Assembly (NCBI GenBank): GCA_033764095.1
Contig: JANRJF010000454.1
Coordinates: 1 to 8,799, forward strand
Source of the DNA: JBDTMT01 sp033764095
GTDB lineage: Bacteria > Desulfobacterota > Binatia > HRBIN30 > CADEER01
Length of the DNA stretch: 8,799 nt
Reading direction: 5' to 3'
In this document: piece after piece, positions 1-6,506 of the stretch
Layout: every line of letters begins with the position of its first letter
Numbering within the stretch: the first letter of the stretch is position 1
Notes under the pieces: model-generated
What the model was told of the DNA's origin: nothing
Database searches by the model: none
The model's input: the letters and a program-made list of their open reading frames with translations, nothing else
Translations under genes and position numbers: made by a program

Positions 1-1395
1 GGTGCCGAACTCCTGGATCTGCGCGTCCTCGCGGCGCGCCGCGACGGCGAGCTCGTTGGCCGAGGAGACCAGGCGGACGCTGGAGTGTTGCACCGCGCCG
101 ACCAGCGCGCGCAGCGACTTGACCATCGCGTCGATGGCGCGCAGCAGCGTGCCGGTTTCGTCGCCGCCCTTCGGGTCGATGCGCACGGTGAGGTCGCCGT
201 CGCTCACCCGGCCGGCGGCGTCGGCGGCGAGCTCGACGCGCTTGGCGATCGAGCCCATCAGGCCGATGAGGATGGCGAGCACCAGCAGCGTGCCGAGCGC
301 GGCGATGAGCAGCGACTCGTTCAGCATGCGCCACACCGGCGCGAGCATCTCGTCGCGCGAGACGCTCATCACCAGCGTCCAGTTGCCGGTCGGCACCTTG
401 GCGCTGGCGAAGTAGTAGTTGCCGCCGCGCAGCGGATCGATCGCGGTGCGGATGGCGCCGCCGGCGAGCTGCGTGAAGGCGGGCTCGAGGATGGCGGCGT
501 ACGGCGTGTCCTCGATGCGCTTGGTGCGCAGGCTGGGATCCATGGTCGCGGCGATGACCCGCCCGCGGCGGCTGACGAGGATGAAGTCGGCGGTGTCGAA
601 GGCGCGCAGCGTGCCGAGGAAGTTGTCGATGTTGTTGAGCGCGCGGTCGACGCCGGCGACGCCGGCGAAACGCCCGTCGATGATGATCGGCGCCGTCTGT
701 TCGACGATGTACTTGCCCTCGTAGAGATAGGGCTCGGTGACCATGACGCGGTCGCGCGCCAGCGCCTCGGCGTCGCCCGCTTGGTAGAGACGGCTGATCC
801 CGCCCTCCAGGCTGATGCCGTCGCCCTCGGGCTTGCGATCGAAGCGGTTCTTCAGCCCGCGGTAGTAGTAGCTGCTGTTCATGTCGGCGAGCGGTGCGAG
901 GCGGATGACCGCCGGGTCGTCGACGGCGCGGAACCAGTAGGGGATGAAGCGGCCCTCGGGCGACAGCGCGTTCGGATCGAGTCCGGCGTGCGGCTGCGCA
1001 TCCTTGCCGTCGGCGTTGGGCTCGTAGCCGAAATCGCTGCCGGTGAGCTCCGGGAAGGCCTCCAGCACCTTGCGGGCGAACTGCAGCGACAGGGCGCGGT
1101 CGCCGAACATGCCGCTCTCCTGGGCGATCGCCATGACGCGCGAGATGTCGACCGCCGCGCGGTTGGCGCGGTCGATCTCCAGGGCCGCCTCCTCGACCTC
1201 GGAGCGCATGCTCGCCTCGCTCTGTTTCTGCAGCAGTTGCTCCAGGCGCCGACTGCCGATCGCGGTCTGCGCGCCCAGCACCAGCACCACCGGCAGCACG
1301 CCGAACAGCGCGATCTTGGCGCGCAGGCTGAGGCCGCTGTGGGCGGCGCGCGGGCGCGGCAGGCGCGGGACGGCGCCGGCGGGATCGTCGCTCAC
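1..1395 (-). CDS. Membrane sensor protein with Cache-like extracytoplasmic region and HAMP domain (C-terminus beyond window)
   Basis: An open frame of 465 codons starts at GTG 1395 and runs off the left edge without a stop. A short cytoplasmic N-terminus leads to membrane helix 1 (about residues 27-46). A roughly 310-residue extracytoplasmic region follows; its second half looks like a Cache sensor (FILVSRRGRVIAA, then GGNYYFASAKVPTGNWTLVM). Membrane helix 2 is about 360-383, followed by a HAMP linker (about 383-435, ending GDLTVRIDPKGGDETG). The last visible stretch (SSANELAVAARREDAQIQEF) resembles the helical start of a methyl-accepting chemotaxis signalling domain. The output domain is not visible; a chemotaxis-type or SpoIIE-type phosphatase domain are the two options I would expect. 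The GTG overlaps the TGA of the STAS gene as GTGA, which implies translational coupling. Its likely role is to sense a small ligand outside the inner membrane and feed the two upstream partner-switch proteins. The family call is firm up to HAMP; the output is inferred. Confidence 0.82.
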   Translation of the reverse strand, partial: MSDDPAGAVPRLPRPRAAHSGLSLRAKIALFGVLPVVLVLGAQTAIGSRRLEQLLQKQSEASMRSEVEEAALEIDRANRAAVDISRVMAIAQESGMFGDRALSLQFARKVLEAFPELTGSDFGYEPNADGKDAQPHAGLDPNALSPEGRFIPYWFRAVDDPAVIRLAPLADMNSSYYYRGLKNRFDRKPEGDGISLEGGISRLYQAGDAEALARDRVMVTEPYLYEGKYIVEQTAPIIIDGRFAGVAGVDRALNNIDNFLGTLRAFDTADFILVSRRGRVIAATMDPSLRTKRIEDTPYAAILEPAFTQLAGGAIRTAIDPLRGGNYYFASAKVPTGNWTLVMSVSRDEMLAPVWRMLNESLLIAALGTLLVLAILIGLMGSIAKRVELAADAAGRVSDGDLTVRIDPKGGDETGTLLRAIDAMVKSLRALVGAVQHSSVRLVSSANELAVAARREDAQIQEFGT

Positions 1396-1721
1396 GAGTC
1401 GAGCGCCTGCTGCAGGGTGCCGTACAGAGTGAGGACGCTGCCGAAGCCGCTCACCTCGAACACCTCGCGGATGTGGTCGCGCGCGCGGCACACGGCGAGC
1501 GGGCAGCCGACGCCCTTGCCGCGCTTGGCGGCCATCAGGATGGCGCGCAGGCCGGCGCTGCTGACGTACTCCAGCTCGGCGAGGTCGAGCAGCAGCTTGC
1601 CCGGCGGCGGATCGAAGCGGGCGAGCACGGCGCGCTCGAAGTCGGCGGCGGTGGTGCCGTCGAGGCGGCCGCTCGGTCGCAGCACCAGGGCGTTGCCGAT
1701 GCGCTCTTCGGCGATTTGCAT
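1392..1721 (-). CDS. STAS-domain anti-anti-sigma factor (RsbV/SpoIIAA family)
   Basis: This 109-residue single-domain protein has the usual length of anti-sigma factor antagonists. It opens with the family pattern GNALVLRPSGRLDGTTAADFE, continues with the core strand KLLLDLAELEYVSSAGLRAIL (about 42-62), and ends in a helix. Ser54/Ser55, just before Ala-Gly-Leu, correspond to the serine that the partner kinase phosphorylates in RsbV and SpoIIAA. In that family the unphosphorylated protein captures the anti-sigma kinase and so frees its target. The start is the ATG at 1719-1721, with a purine-rich GGGAGA a few bases upstream. It lies 12 nt after the ATPase gene and overlaps the sensor gene by 4 nt (GTGA), so the three genes read as one operon. 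The real target could be a sigma factor or another protein such as a cyclase; none is visible here. Confidence 0.95.
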   Translation of the reverse strand: MQIAEERIGNALVLRPSGRLDGTTAADFERAVLARFDPPPGKLLLDLAELEYVSSAGLRAILMAAKRGKGVGCPLAVCRARDHIREVFEVSGFGSVLTLYGTLQQALDS

Positions 1722-1733
1722 GGGAGTCTCCCG

Positions 1734-2180
1734 TCAGCGTGGCGCGCTGTCGTCGCGCCGCGCGGTGAGCCGCTTGCGCAGCCGCACGTGATTGCGGCCG
1801 CCCTCGCGGGTGTAGTCGACGTCGTCGACGTAGTGGCGCACCAGGTGGATACCGAGGCCGCCGATCTGGCGCTCCTCGATCGGTGCGGTGAGGTCCGGAT
1901 CGGCGCGCGTGCGCGGGTCGAAGGCGATGCCGCCGTCGACCAGGTGCACCTCCAGCAGGTCGCCGAGGCGCTCCAGGCGCAGGTAGATGCCGGCGCCGGC
2001 ATCCGAGCCGCCGCCCGCCGGATGGCCGTACTCGATGGCGTTGGTGACCAGCTCGTCGAGCACCAGGTTGAGCTGGAAGGCGACCGCCGGCGGCAGCGCG
2101 GCGTCCGCGGCGAACTGCTCGACGAACGCGGCCAGCGTGGCGAGCTCGTTCAGGTCGGTGCGCAGGGTGATCTCGGCCAT
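1734..2180 (-). CDS. ATP-binding anti-sigma / serine-kinase protein (RsbW/SpoIIAB-like, HATPase_c_2)
   Basis: With the ATG at 2178-2180 the product is 148 residues, the normal length for this family. It shows the GHKL ATP-binding boxes in order: N-box ELVTNAIEYGH (Glu43, Asn47), G1 box VDGGIAFDP (Asp82), and G2 box GGLGIHLVR (107-115), then the closing strand RNHVRLRKRL. Proteins of this type phosphorylate the serine of a STAS partner and hold an output protein inactive in the alternative complex. The STAS gene 12 nt downstream is the obvious partner. I chose this start because MAEITLRTDLNEL matches the usual short N-terminal strand. In-frame ATGs at 2204 and 2237 would add up to 19 unrelated residues, and no site has a strong ribosome-binding sequence. 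It is the first gene of the minus-strand operon. The client sigma factor is not in the window. Confidence 0.92.
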   Translation of the reverse strand: MAEITLRTDLNELATLAAFVEQFAADAALPPAVAFQLNLVLDELVTNAIEYGHPAGGGSDAGAGIYLRLERLGDLLEVHLVDGGIAFDPRTRADPDLTAPIEERQIGGLGIHLVRHYVDDVDYTREGGRNHVRLRKRLTARRDDSAPR

Positions 2181-2250
2181 GTCCGCCAACGTCCGGCGAG
2201 GCATCCTAGCCGATCCGCGGCGCGACCCAAACCGCAAAAGCGGGCCACCC

Positions 2251-2334
2251 GATGAACACCGAGGACCACGGAGAGCACGGAGGCCGGCGTTCGGTGATCA
2301 GCCTCCGTGCTCTCGGTGGTGCTCGGTGTTCATC
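2251..2334. repeat. Palindromic element with CACSGAG units (element A)
   Basis: The arms 2251-2284 and 2301-2334 are reverse complements at 32 of 34 positions, around a 16 nt loop. Each arm is built from three related units of the form CAC(C/G)GAG spaced 9-10 nt apart (2257, 2267 and 2276 in the left arm). The element lies between the divergent ATPase gene and the plus-strand hypothetical gene, so it is not a normal terminator for either. It supports no credible protein; open frames across it give only low-complexity peptides. It may be a dispersed intergenic repeat, or an operator for one of the two flanking promoters. Confidence 0.9.
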
Positions 2335-2347
2335 TGTGGATTCGCGC

Positions 2348-2374
2348 TTGACCCGACCGCCGGCGCGGTATGAG
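2348..2374 (+). promoter_or_regulatory. Candidate sigma-70 type promoter for the hypothetical gene at 2395
   Basis: TTGACC at 2348-2353 matches the -35 consensus at five of six positions. TATGAG at 2369-2374 matches the -10 at four of six. The 15 nt spacer is shorter than the ideal 17. Transcription would start near 2381, leaving a short leader that carries the ribosome-binding sequence GGAGGG (2386-2391) just ahead of ATG 2395. This is a sequence match only. Confidence 0.4.
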
Positions 2375-2394
2375 GTGCGGCGGACGGAGGGCGG

Positions 2395-2925
2395 ATGAAG
2401 CCGATCAACATCGACCGCGAGATGCAGGAGCTGGTCGCCAGCGAAGAGGTGCTGGCGTTTTTCGACTTCATGTTGCCGATCGAGGGGGCTGCCGCGGTCG
2501 AGGGGCTCTGCAAGGTGTCGCGGCCGCGCGAGCGGCGCTCGAAGTCCACCTACCTGTCGGTGTTCTTCATCATCGATGCGCACGATCCGGCGGTGCAGCG
2601 CGGCGTCGAGCAGCATATGCGCCGGGTGGACTGGAACGCGGTCGGGGAGTCGACGCCGGGCGTCGACTGCTTCGTCGCCATCCCCAATCGCGGCGCCACC
2701 GGCGGCCTGGTGCTGAAGGAGGTGGACGTCTTCCTCGACGGCACCCGCGCGCCCGACGTGGCGTTCGTCAGCGAGGTGCTGCAGCCGGCGATGTCGCGTG
2801 CCGCCGACCTGCGCCCCGGCGCGGTGACGGTGTGGGACGAGGTCGCCCCGGCTGCGGCCGGCGCCGCCGCGCCGGCTGCCGGCGGCGGCCTGCTCGGCCG
2901 CCTGCGCCGCGCCATCCAGGGCTGA
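2395..2925 (+). CDS. Conserved-looking hypothetical protein, 176 aa, function unknown
   Basis: I do not recognise this protein. The start at ATG 2395 is well supported by GGAGGG at 2386-2391, and a candidate promoter lies at 2348-2374. The first 145 residues look like one compact soluble alpha/beta domain with alternating hydrophobic strands (YLSVFFIIDAHD, VDCFVAIPNRG, GLVLKEVDVFLD). No signal peptide or membrane helix is visible. An Ala/Pro/Gly linker (about 152-165) then leads to a short basic amphipathic tail, GLLGRLRRAIQG, of a kind that can act as a docking or membrane-contact helix. It is transcribed alone, divergent from the partner-switch operon and convergent with the tRNA genes. Codon use is GC-rich in third positions like its neighbours, which supports it being a real gene. 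No catalytic motif is apparent, and I assign no function. Confidence 0.75.
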   Translation: MKPINIDREMQELVASEEVLAFFDFMLPIEGAAAVEGLCKVSRPRERRSKSTYLSVFFIIDAHDPAVQRGVEQHMRRVDWNAVGESTPGVDCFVAIPNRGATGGLVLKEVDVFLDGTRAPDVAFVSEVLQPAMSRAADLRPGAVTVWDEVAPAAAGAAAPAAGGGLLGRLRRAIQG

Positions 2926-2963
2926 GGCGCCTTTCGATCTCGCCGCCGCGGCGGGAAGTGCCA

Positions 2964-3036
2964 CGCGCCAGGCAGGAATCGAACCTGCGACCCGCAGCTT
3001 AGAAGGCTGCTGCTCTATCCACTGAGCTACTGGCGC
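2964..3036 (-). tRNA. tRNA-Arg (anticodon UCU)
   Basis: The full cloverleaf can be drawn on the minus strand. The 7 bp acceptor GCGCCAG / CTGGCGC is fully paired. The D arm is GCTC...GAGC. The anticodon stem GCAGC / GCTGC encloses loop CTTCTAA with anticodon TCT. The T arm is GCAGG-TTCGATT-CCTGC. The discriminator base is G. CCA is not encoded, as TGG follows. It decodes AGA/AGG arginine codons, which are rare in DNA this GC-rich. It lies 15 nt downstream of tRNA-Pro and is probably co-transcribed with it. A perfect 12 bp GC palindrome at 2943-2954, just past its 3' end, has no T-tract. Confidence 0.97.
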
Positions 3037-3051
3037 CGATGCACGGTTGAA

Positions 3052-3129
3052 TGGTCGGGGCGAGCCGATTCGAACGGCCGACCCCCTGCTCCCAAGGCAG
3101 GTGCGCTAACCAGGCTGCGCTACGCCCCG
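3052..3129 (-). tRNA. tRNA-Pro (anticodon UGG), CCA encoded
   Basis: The minus strand folds into a complete cloverleaf. The acceptor CGGGGCG / CGCCCCG is paired over 7 bp, starting with the C1-G72 pair typical of bacterial tRNA-Pro. The D arm is GCGC...GCGC with a 10 nt loop. The anticodon stem CCTGC / GCAGG encloses CTTGGGA (anticodon TGG). The T arm GGCCG-TTCGAAT-CGGCT has one G-U pair. The discriminator A is followed by CCA at 3054-3052, so the 3' end is genomically encoded, unlike the adjacent tRNA-Arg. It reads CCN proline codons. Confidence 0.97.
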
Positions 3130-3183
3130 AACGAGCGGCGACTAACAGAGGGTCGGCGGCGAATCAATTCGGCTGCTCCCACG

Positions 3184-3307
3184 CCCGTACCCGTACCCGT
3201 ACCCCGTCCCCGTTCCCGTTCCCGTTCCCGTACCCGATCCGTTCCGTCGTCCGCATCGATTCAGAGACGGGGACGGGAACGGGTACGGGGACGGATACGG
3301 ATTCGGG
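3184..3307. repeat. Inverted array of 6-bp CCCGTN units (element B)
   Basis: The left arm (3184-3238) holds nine copies of CCCGTN (N = A, C or T; the last copy is CCCGAT), with one extra C after the third. After a 27 nt spacer, the right arm (3266-3307) holds seven copies of the reverse-complement unit NACGGG, with the last three degenerate. The two arms can pair in several registers to make a long GC-rich hairpin. It lies 18 nt beyond the rdgB stop and upstream of tRNA-Pro on the same strand, so it could help end rph-rdgB transcription, though it has no T-tract. It encodes only Arg-Thr, Pro-Phe and Gly-Thr dipeptide repeats and is not a coding region. Confidence 0.92.
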
Positions 3308-3324
3308 AGGATGGTCGCGAGCGG

Positions 3325-3939
3325 TTATGCGAGGAAGGTGACCAGCCGGTCGCGCAGCGCCGCGATGGCTTGCCCGCGGTGGCTGATGCGGTCCTTCTCG
3401 GCGGCGCCGTGCTCGGCGAAGCTGCGCGTCTCGCCGAGCGGCACGAAGACCGGATCGTAGCCGAAGCCGCCGCTGCCGCGCGGCGCGCTGGCGATGCTCC
3501 CCGCGCAGACGCCTTCGGCGATCAGCTCGCGGCCGTCGGGACGGGCGACGACCACGGCGCAGCGGAAGCGCGCGGTGCGTGCCGCCGGGGAGATCCCCTC
3601 CAGCCGTGCCAGCAGCAGCGCAAGGTTGGCGGAGTCGCCGCTGCCGGCGCCGGCGTCGGCGGCGAAGCGCGCCGAGCGCACGCCGGGGAGACCGCCGAGC
3701 GCGTCGACTTCCAGGCCGGAATCGTCGGCCAGCGCCGCGGCATTGCAGTGGCGCGCGGCGGCGTGGGCTTTCCGCCGCGCATTGGCGAGGAAGGTGTCGC
3801 CGCTTTCCTCGACGGCGGCGGCGGGCGGGAAGTCGGCGAGCGAGCGCAGCTCGATGCCGAGCCCGGCGAGCAGCGCGGTGAGCTCGTGCAGCTTGCCGCG
3901 GTTGGTGGTCGCCGCGACCAGTAGCGGCGCGCGCCTCAC
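3325..3939 (-). CDS. rdgB: XTP/dITP diphosphatase (non-canonical purine NTP pyrophosphatase)
   Basis: This 204-residue protein of the Ham1/RdgB family hydrolyses dITP, XTP and ITP to the monophosphate plus pyrophosphate, keeping deaminated purines out of DNA and RNA. All family signatures are present in order: substrate-binding TTNRGKLHEL (11-20), EESGDTF (45-50), catalytic and metal-binding DDSGLEVDALGGLPGVRSAR (72-91), GGFGYDPVF (157-165) and EKDRISHRGQA (181-191). The start is the GTG at 3937-3939, which overlaps the rph stop codon as GTGA. It has no clear ribosome-binding site of its own, so translation is probably coupled to rph. Length is close to the usual 195-205 residues. The rph-rdgB order is common in bacteria and supports both calls. 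The stop is TAA at 3325-3327, followed by repeat element B. Confidence 0.97.
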   Translation of the reverse strand: MRRAPLLVAATTNRGKLHELTALLAGLGIELRSLADFPPAAAVEESGDTFLANARRKAHAAARHCNAAALADDSGLEVDALGGLPGVRSARFAADAGAGSGDSANLALLLARLEGISPAARTARFRCAVVVARPDGRELIAEGVCAGSIASAPRGSGGFGYDPVFVPLGETRSFAEHGAAEKDRISHRGQAIAALRDRLVTFLA

Positions 3940-4670
3940 CGCGCCGCGGCCGCGGCCAGCGCGGCGCGCTGCATGCCGCCGAGCGCGCTGATGGCGGCGC
4001 TGCCGAGCTGCGTCAGCTGCGCCAGCTGCTCGGCGGAGAAGGGGTGCGCCTCGGCGGTGCCCTGCACCTCGATGAAGTGTCCGCCGCCGGTCATCACCAG
4101 GTTCATGTCGACGTCGGCGGTGCTGTCCTCGCTGTAGCAGAGGTCCACCAGCACCTCGCCGCCGACCACGCCGACGCTGACCGCCGCGACGCTGTCGCGC
4201 ATCGGGTCCTTGCCGATCGCGCCGCGCGCCCGCAGGCGGCGGGTGACCAGCGCCAGGGCGACGTAGCTGCCGGTGATCGACGCGGTGCGCGTGCCGCCGT
4301 CGGCCTCGATGACGTCGCAGTCGATCCAGATCGTTCGCTCGCCGAGCGCCGCCATGTCTGTCACCGCGCGCAGGCTGCGCCCGATCAGGCGCTGGATCTC
4401 GTGCGTGCGGCCGCCGACCTTGCCGCGCGTCGATTCGCGCGCGATGCGCTGATTGCTCGAGCCCGGCAGCATGCCGTACTCGGCGGTCACCCAGCCGCGC
4501 CCGCTGTCGCGCAGGAAGGGCGGCACCGACTCCTCGATCGTCGCCGTGCAGATGACACGCGTGTTGCCCACCTCGATGAGGACTGAGCCTTCCGCATGGC
4601 GGATGAAATCCGGTGTAATGGTGACGGGGCGGAGGTCGGTGGCGCTGCGGCCGTCGGCGCGTCTGGGCAT
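3936..4670 (-). CDS. rph: Ribonuclease PH
   Basis: This 244-residue phosphorolytic 3'-5' exoribonuclease trims the 3' ends of tRNA precursors using phosphate and releasing nucleoside diphosphates. It normally works as a hexamer in the cytoplasm. It matches the family along its whole length: RPVTITPDFIRHAEGSVLIE, the highly conserved VTAEYGMLPGSSNQRIARES, GGRTHEIQRLIGRSLR (Arg88), the phosphate-binding ADGGTRTASITG (123-134), and EDSTADVDMN with catalytic aspartates Asp182 and Asp188. The tail is Ala-rich (ALAAAAAR). The ATG at 4668-4670 gives the typical N-terminus (MPRRADGRSATDLRPV), although no strong ribosome-binding sequence precedes it. It is the first gene of rph-rdgB and is divergent from the sigma-54 activator. 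The leader between them holds repeat element C. The two tRNA genes lie downstream on the same strand. Confidence 0.98.
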   Translation of the reverse strand: MPRRADGRSATDLRPVTITPDFIRHAEGSVLIEVGNTRVICTATIEESVPPFLRDSGRGWVTAEYGMLPGSSNQRIARESTRGKVGGRTHEIQRLIGRSLRAVTDMAALGERTIWIDCDVIEADGGTRTASITGSYVALALVTRRLRARGAIGKDPMRDSVAAVSVGVVGGEVLVDLCYSEDSTADVDMNLVMTGGGHFIEVQGTAEAHPFSAEQLAQLTQLGSAAISALGGMQRAALAAAAAR

Positions 4671-4716
4671 CGAGGTGCTGTAGCACCGCGATGACGGCGG
4701 AAGAAGCCGGTCGGCG

Positions 4717-4822
4717 TTCAGCTTTCAGCCGTCAGCCCGCAGCGGAGCGGGAATCGACTGGCGGCCGTTTGGCGAACATCGACACGGACCGGCTGACAGC
4801 TGAGGGCTGACTGCTGACGGCT
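4717..4822. repeat. Inverted array of 7-bp TTCAGCY / RGCTGAN units (element C)
   Basis: The left arm (4717-4744) is four heptamers in register: TTCAGCT, TTCAGCC, GTCAGCC and CGCAGCG. The right arm (4791-4822) is the inverse: GGCTGAC, AGCTGAG, GGCTGAC, TGCTGAC and a partial GGCT. About 46 nt separate the arms. It lies between the divergent rph and sigma-54 activator genes, so it would fall in promoter or leader DNA, not at a gene end. The strict 7-bp phase on both sides is directly visible. Confidence 0.88.
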
Positions 4823-4864
4823 ACACTGCGCCGCCAGAAAAGCAACGCCGCACGAAATTAACGG

Positions 4865-4892
4865 TTGAGGCGTTCCCTGCTCATGTTATTTT
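4865..4892 (+). promoter_or_regulatory. Candidate promoter ahead of the sigma-54 activator gene
   Basis: Bases 4851-4895 form the most AT-rich island in the window. TTGAGG (4865-4870) and TATTTT (4887-4892) are spaced 16 nt apart, like a sigma-70 -35/-10 pair. Transcription would start near 4899, about 50 nt before ATG 4949. That fits the chosen start and argues against the upstream in-frame TTG 4865 and ATG 4883. This is a pattern match only. Confidence 0.35.
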
Positions 4893-4948
4893 TTCGTCGC
4901 TGCCGACGTTTCGTCGCAGCCTCTCGGACAGACAGAAGGGCGGGCCAG

Positions 4949-5935
<987 letters not shown>

Positions 5936-5954
5936 GCCGCGAGGCGAGGAGCGC

Positions 5955-6416
5955 ATGGGCATGACCGAGCTCAACAACCACCACGAGAGTCGCGGCCGCA
6001 TCCTGATCGTCGACGACGACCCGAACACCCTGGAGATCCTGCGCCGCTGGTTGAACCGCGAGGGCTACGCGACGGTGAGCGCCGACAACGGCCCCGCCTG
6101 TCTCGACGCGCTCGGCAAGGAGTCGGTGGACGTCATCGTCCTCGACGTCATGATGCCGGGTATGGACGGCCTGCAGGTGTGCGAGCGCCTGCGCGAGCAC
6201 ACCACCTGGCGCACCATCCCGGTGATGCTGCTGACCGCCAAGGACGACATCGAGACGCGCTCGCGCGGCATGCTGCTCGGGGTCAGCGAGTACCTCACCA
6301 AGCCGGTGAACAAGCACGAGCTCTTCGGTCGCCTCGAGGCGCAGCTGCACAGCCGCGAGATCGAGCGCCGCATGGAAGCCACCGCCGCGACGGTGGCGAG
6401 CATGGCGAAGAAGTAG
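5955..6416 (+). CDS. Stand-alone response-regulator receiver protein (CheY-like with C-terminal helical tail)
   Basis: This 153-residue protein is a single receiver domain. It has the acidic metal-binding pair in RILIVDDDP (Asp20-Asp22), the phospho-acceptor Asp64 in VIVLDVMMPGMDG, the switch Thr94 in MLLTAKDD, and Lys116 in YLTKPVN. A charged helical tail follows (about 122-153, HELFGRLEAQLHSREIERRM) that may form a coiled coil. There is no DNA-binding or enzymatic output domain. ATG 5955 follows GAGGCGAGGAG; ATG 5961 is an alternative only two codons in. It is 19 nt after the sigma-54 activator on the same strand, so the two are probably co-transcribed. A reasonable inference is that the phosphorylated receiver controls that activator in trans, or shuttles phosphate to a distant output. 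No histidine kinase is in the window. Confidence 0.95.
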   Translation: MGMTELNNHHESRGRILIVDDDPNTLEILRRWLNREGYATVSADNGPACLDALGKESVDVIVLDVMMPGMDGLQVCERLREHTTWRTIPVMLLTAKDDIETRSRGMLLGVSEYLTKPVNKHELFGRLEAQLHSREIERRMEATAATVASMAKK

Positions 6417-6423
6417 GGGCGGA

Positions 6424-6498
6424 CACGGCGTGCGGAGGTCGGATCCAACGTGCCTCGAACCTCCGCACGTCCGCGCCTCCGCACCGCGGCACGCCGTG
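6424..6498. repeat. Nested inverted repeat with 8-bp CCTCCGCA units between convergent genes (element D)
   Basis: CGTGCGGAGGT (6429-6439) is the exact reverse complement of 6459-6469. CACGGCGTGC (6424-6433) is the exact reverse complement of 6489-6498. These two pairings share bases 6429-6433, so they are mutually exclusive alternatives. The right side reads as units in 8-bp phase (CCTCCGCA at 6460 and 6476, CGTCCGCG at 6468). It sits between the convergent receiver and glycosidase genes, so it could end transcription from both sides, although no T-tract is present. Confidence 0.8.
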
Positions 6499-6506
6499 GC
6501 TCATCC

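Noticed and set aside
85..1791. 568-codon plus-strand open frame opposite the partner-switch operon
   Set aside because: It lies antisense to three genes with clear domains. Its His/Asp/Ala/Gly-rich translation is typical of an antisense shadow in GC-rich DNA.
2943..2954. Rho-independent terminator between the hypothetical gene and tRNA-Arg
   Set aside because: The perfect 12-bp palindrome leaves no loop and has no T-tract on either side; palindromes of this kind are common by chance in such GC-rich DNA.
3140..3167. Promoter for the tRNA genes on the minus strand
   Set aside because: TTGATT is a fair -35, but no acceptable -10 lies at the right distance.
3184..3307. CRISPR array
   Set aside because: Units are only 6 bp and contiguous, with no spacers, and the orientation inverts halfway.
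3051..3341. Small plus-strand frame over the tRNA genes and element B
   Set aside because: It is the familiar antisense translation of a tRNA-Pro gene followed by repeat-derived dipeptides.
3325..4686. A 453-codon minus-strand frame that could be read as one long protein including RdgB
   Set aside because: Only the part after GTG 3939 matches RdgB. The earlier part is rph read out of frame, giving Arg/His/Gly-rich nonsense.
4755..4785. Sigma-54 (-24/-12) promoter before the activator gene
   Set aside because: TGGC and TTTGGC stretches occur here, but none combines the required GG and GC dinucleotides at the right spacing with a good consensus.
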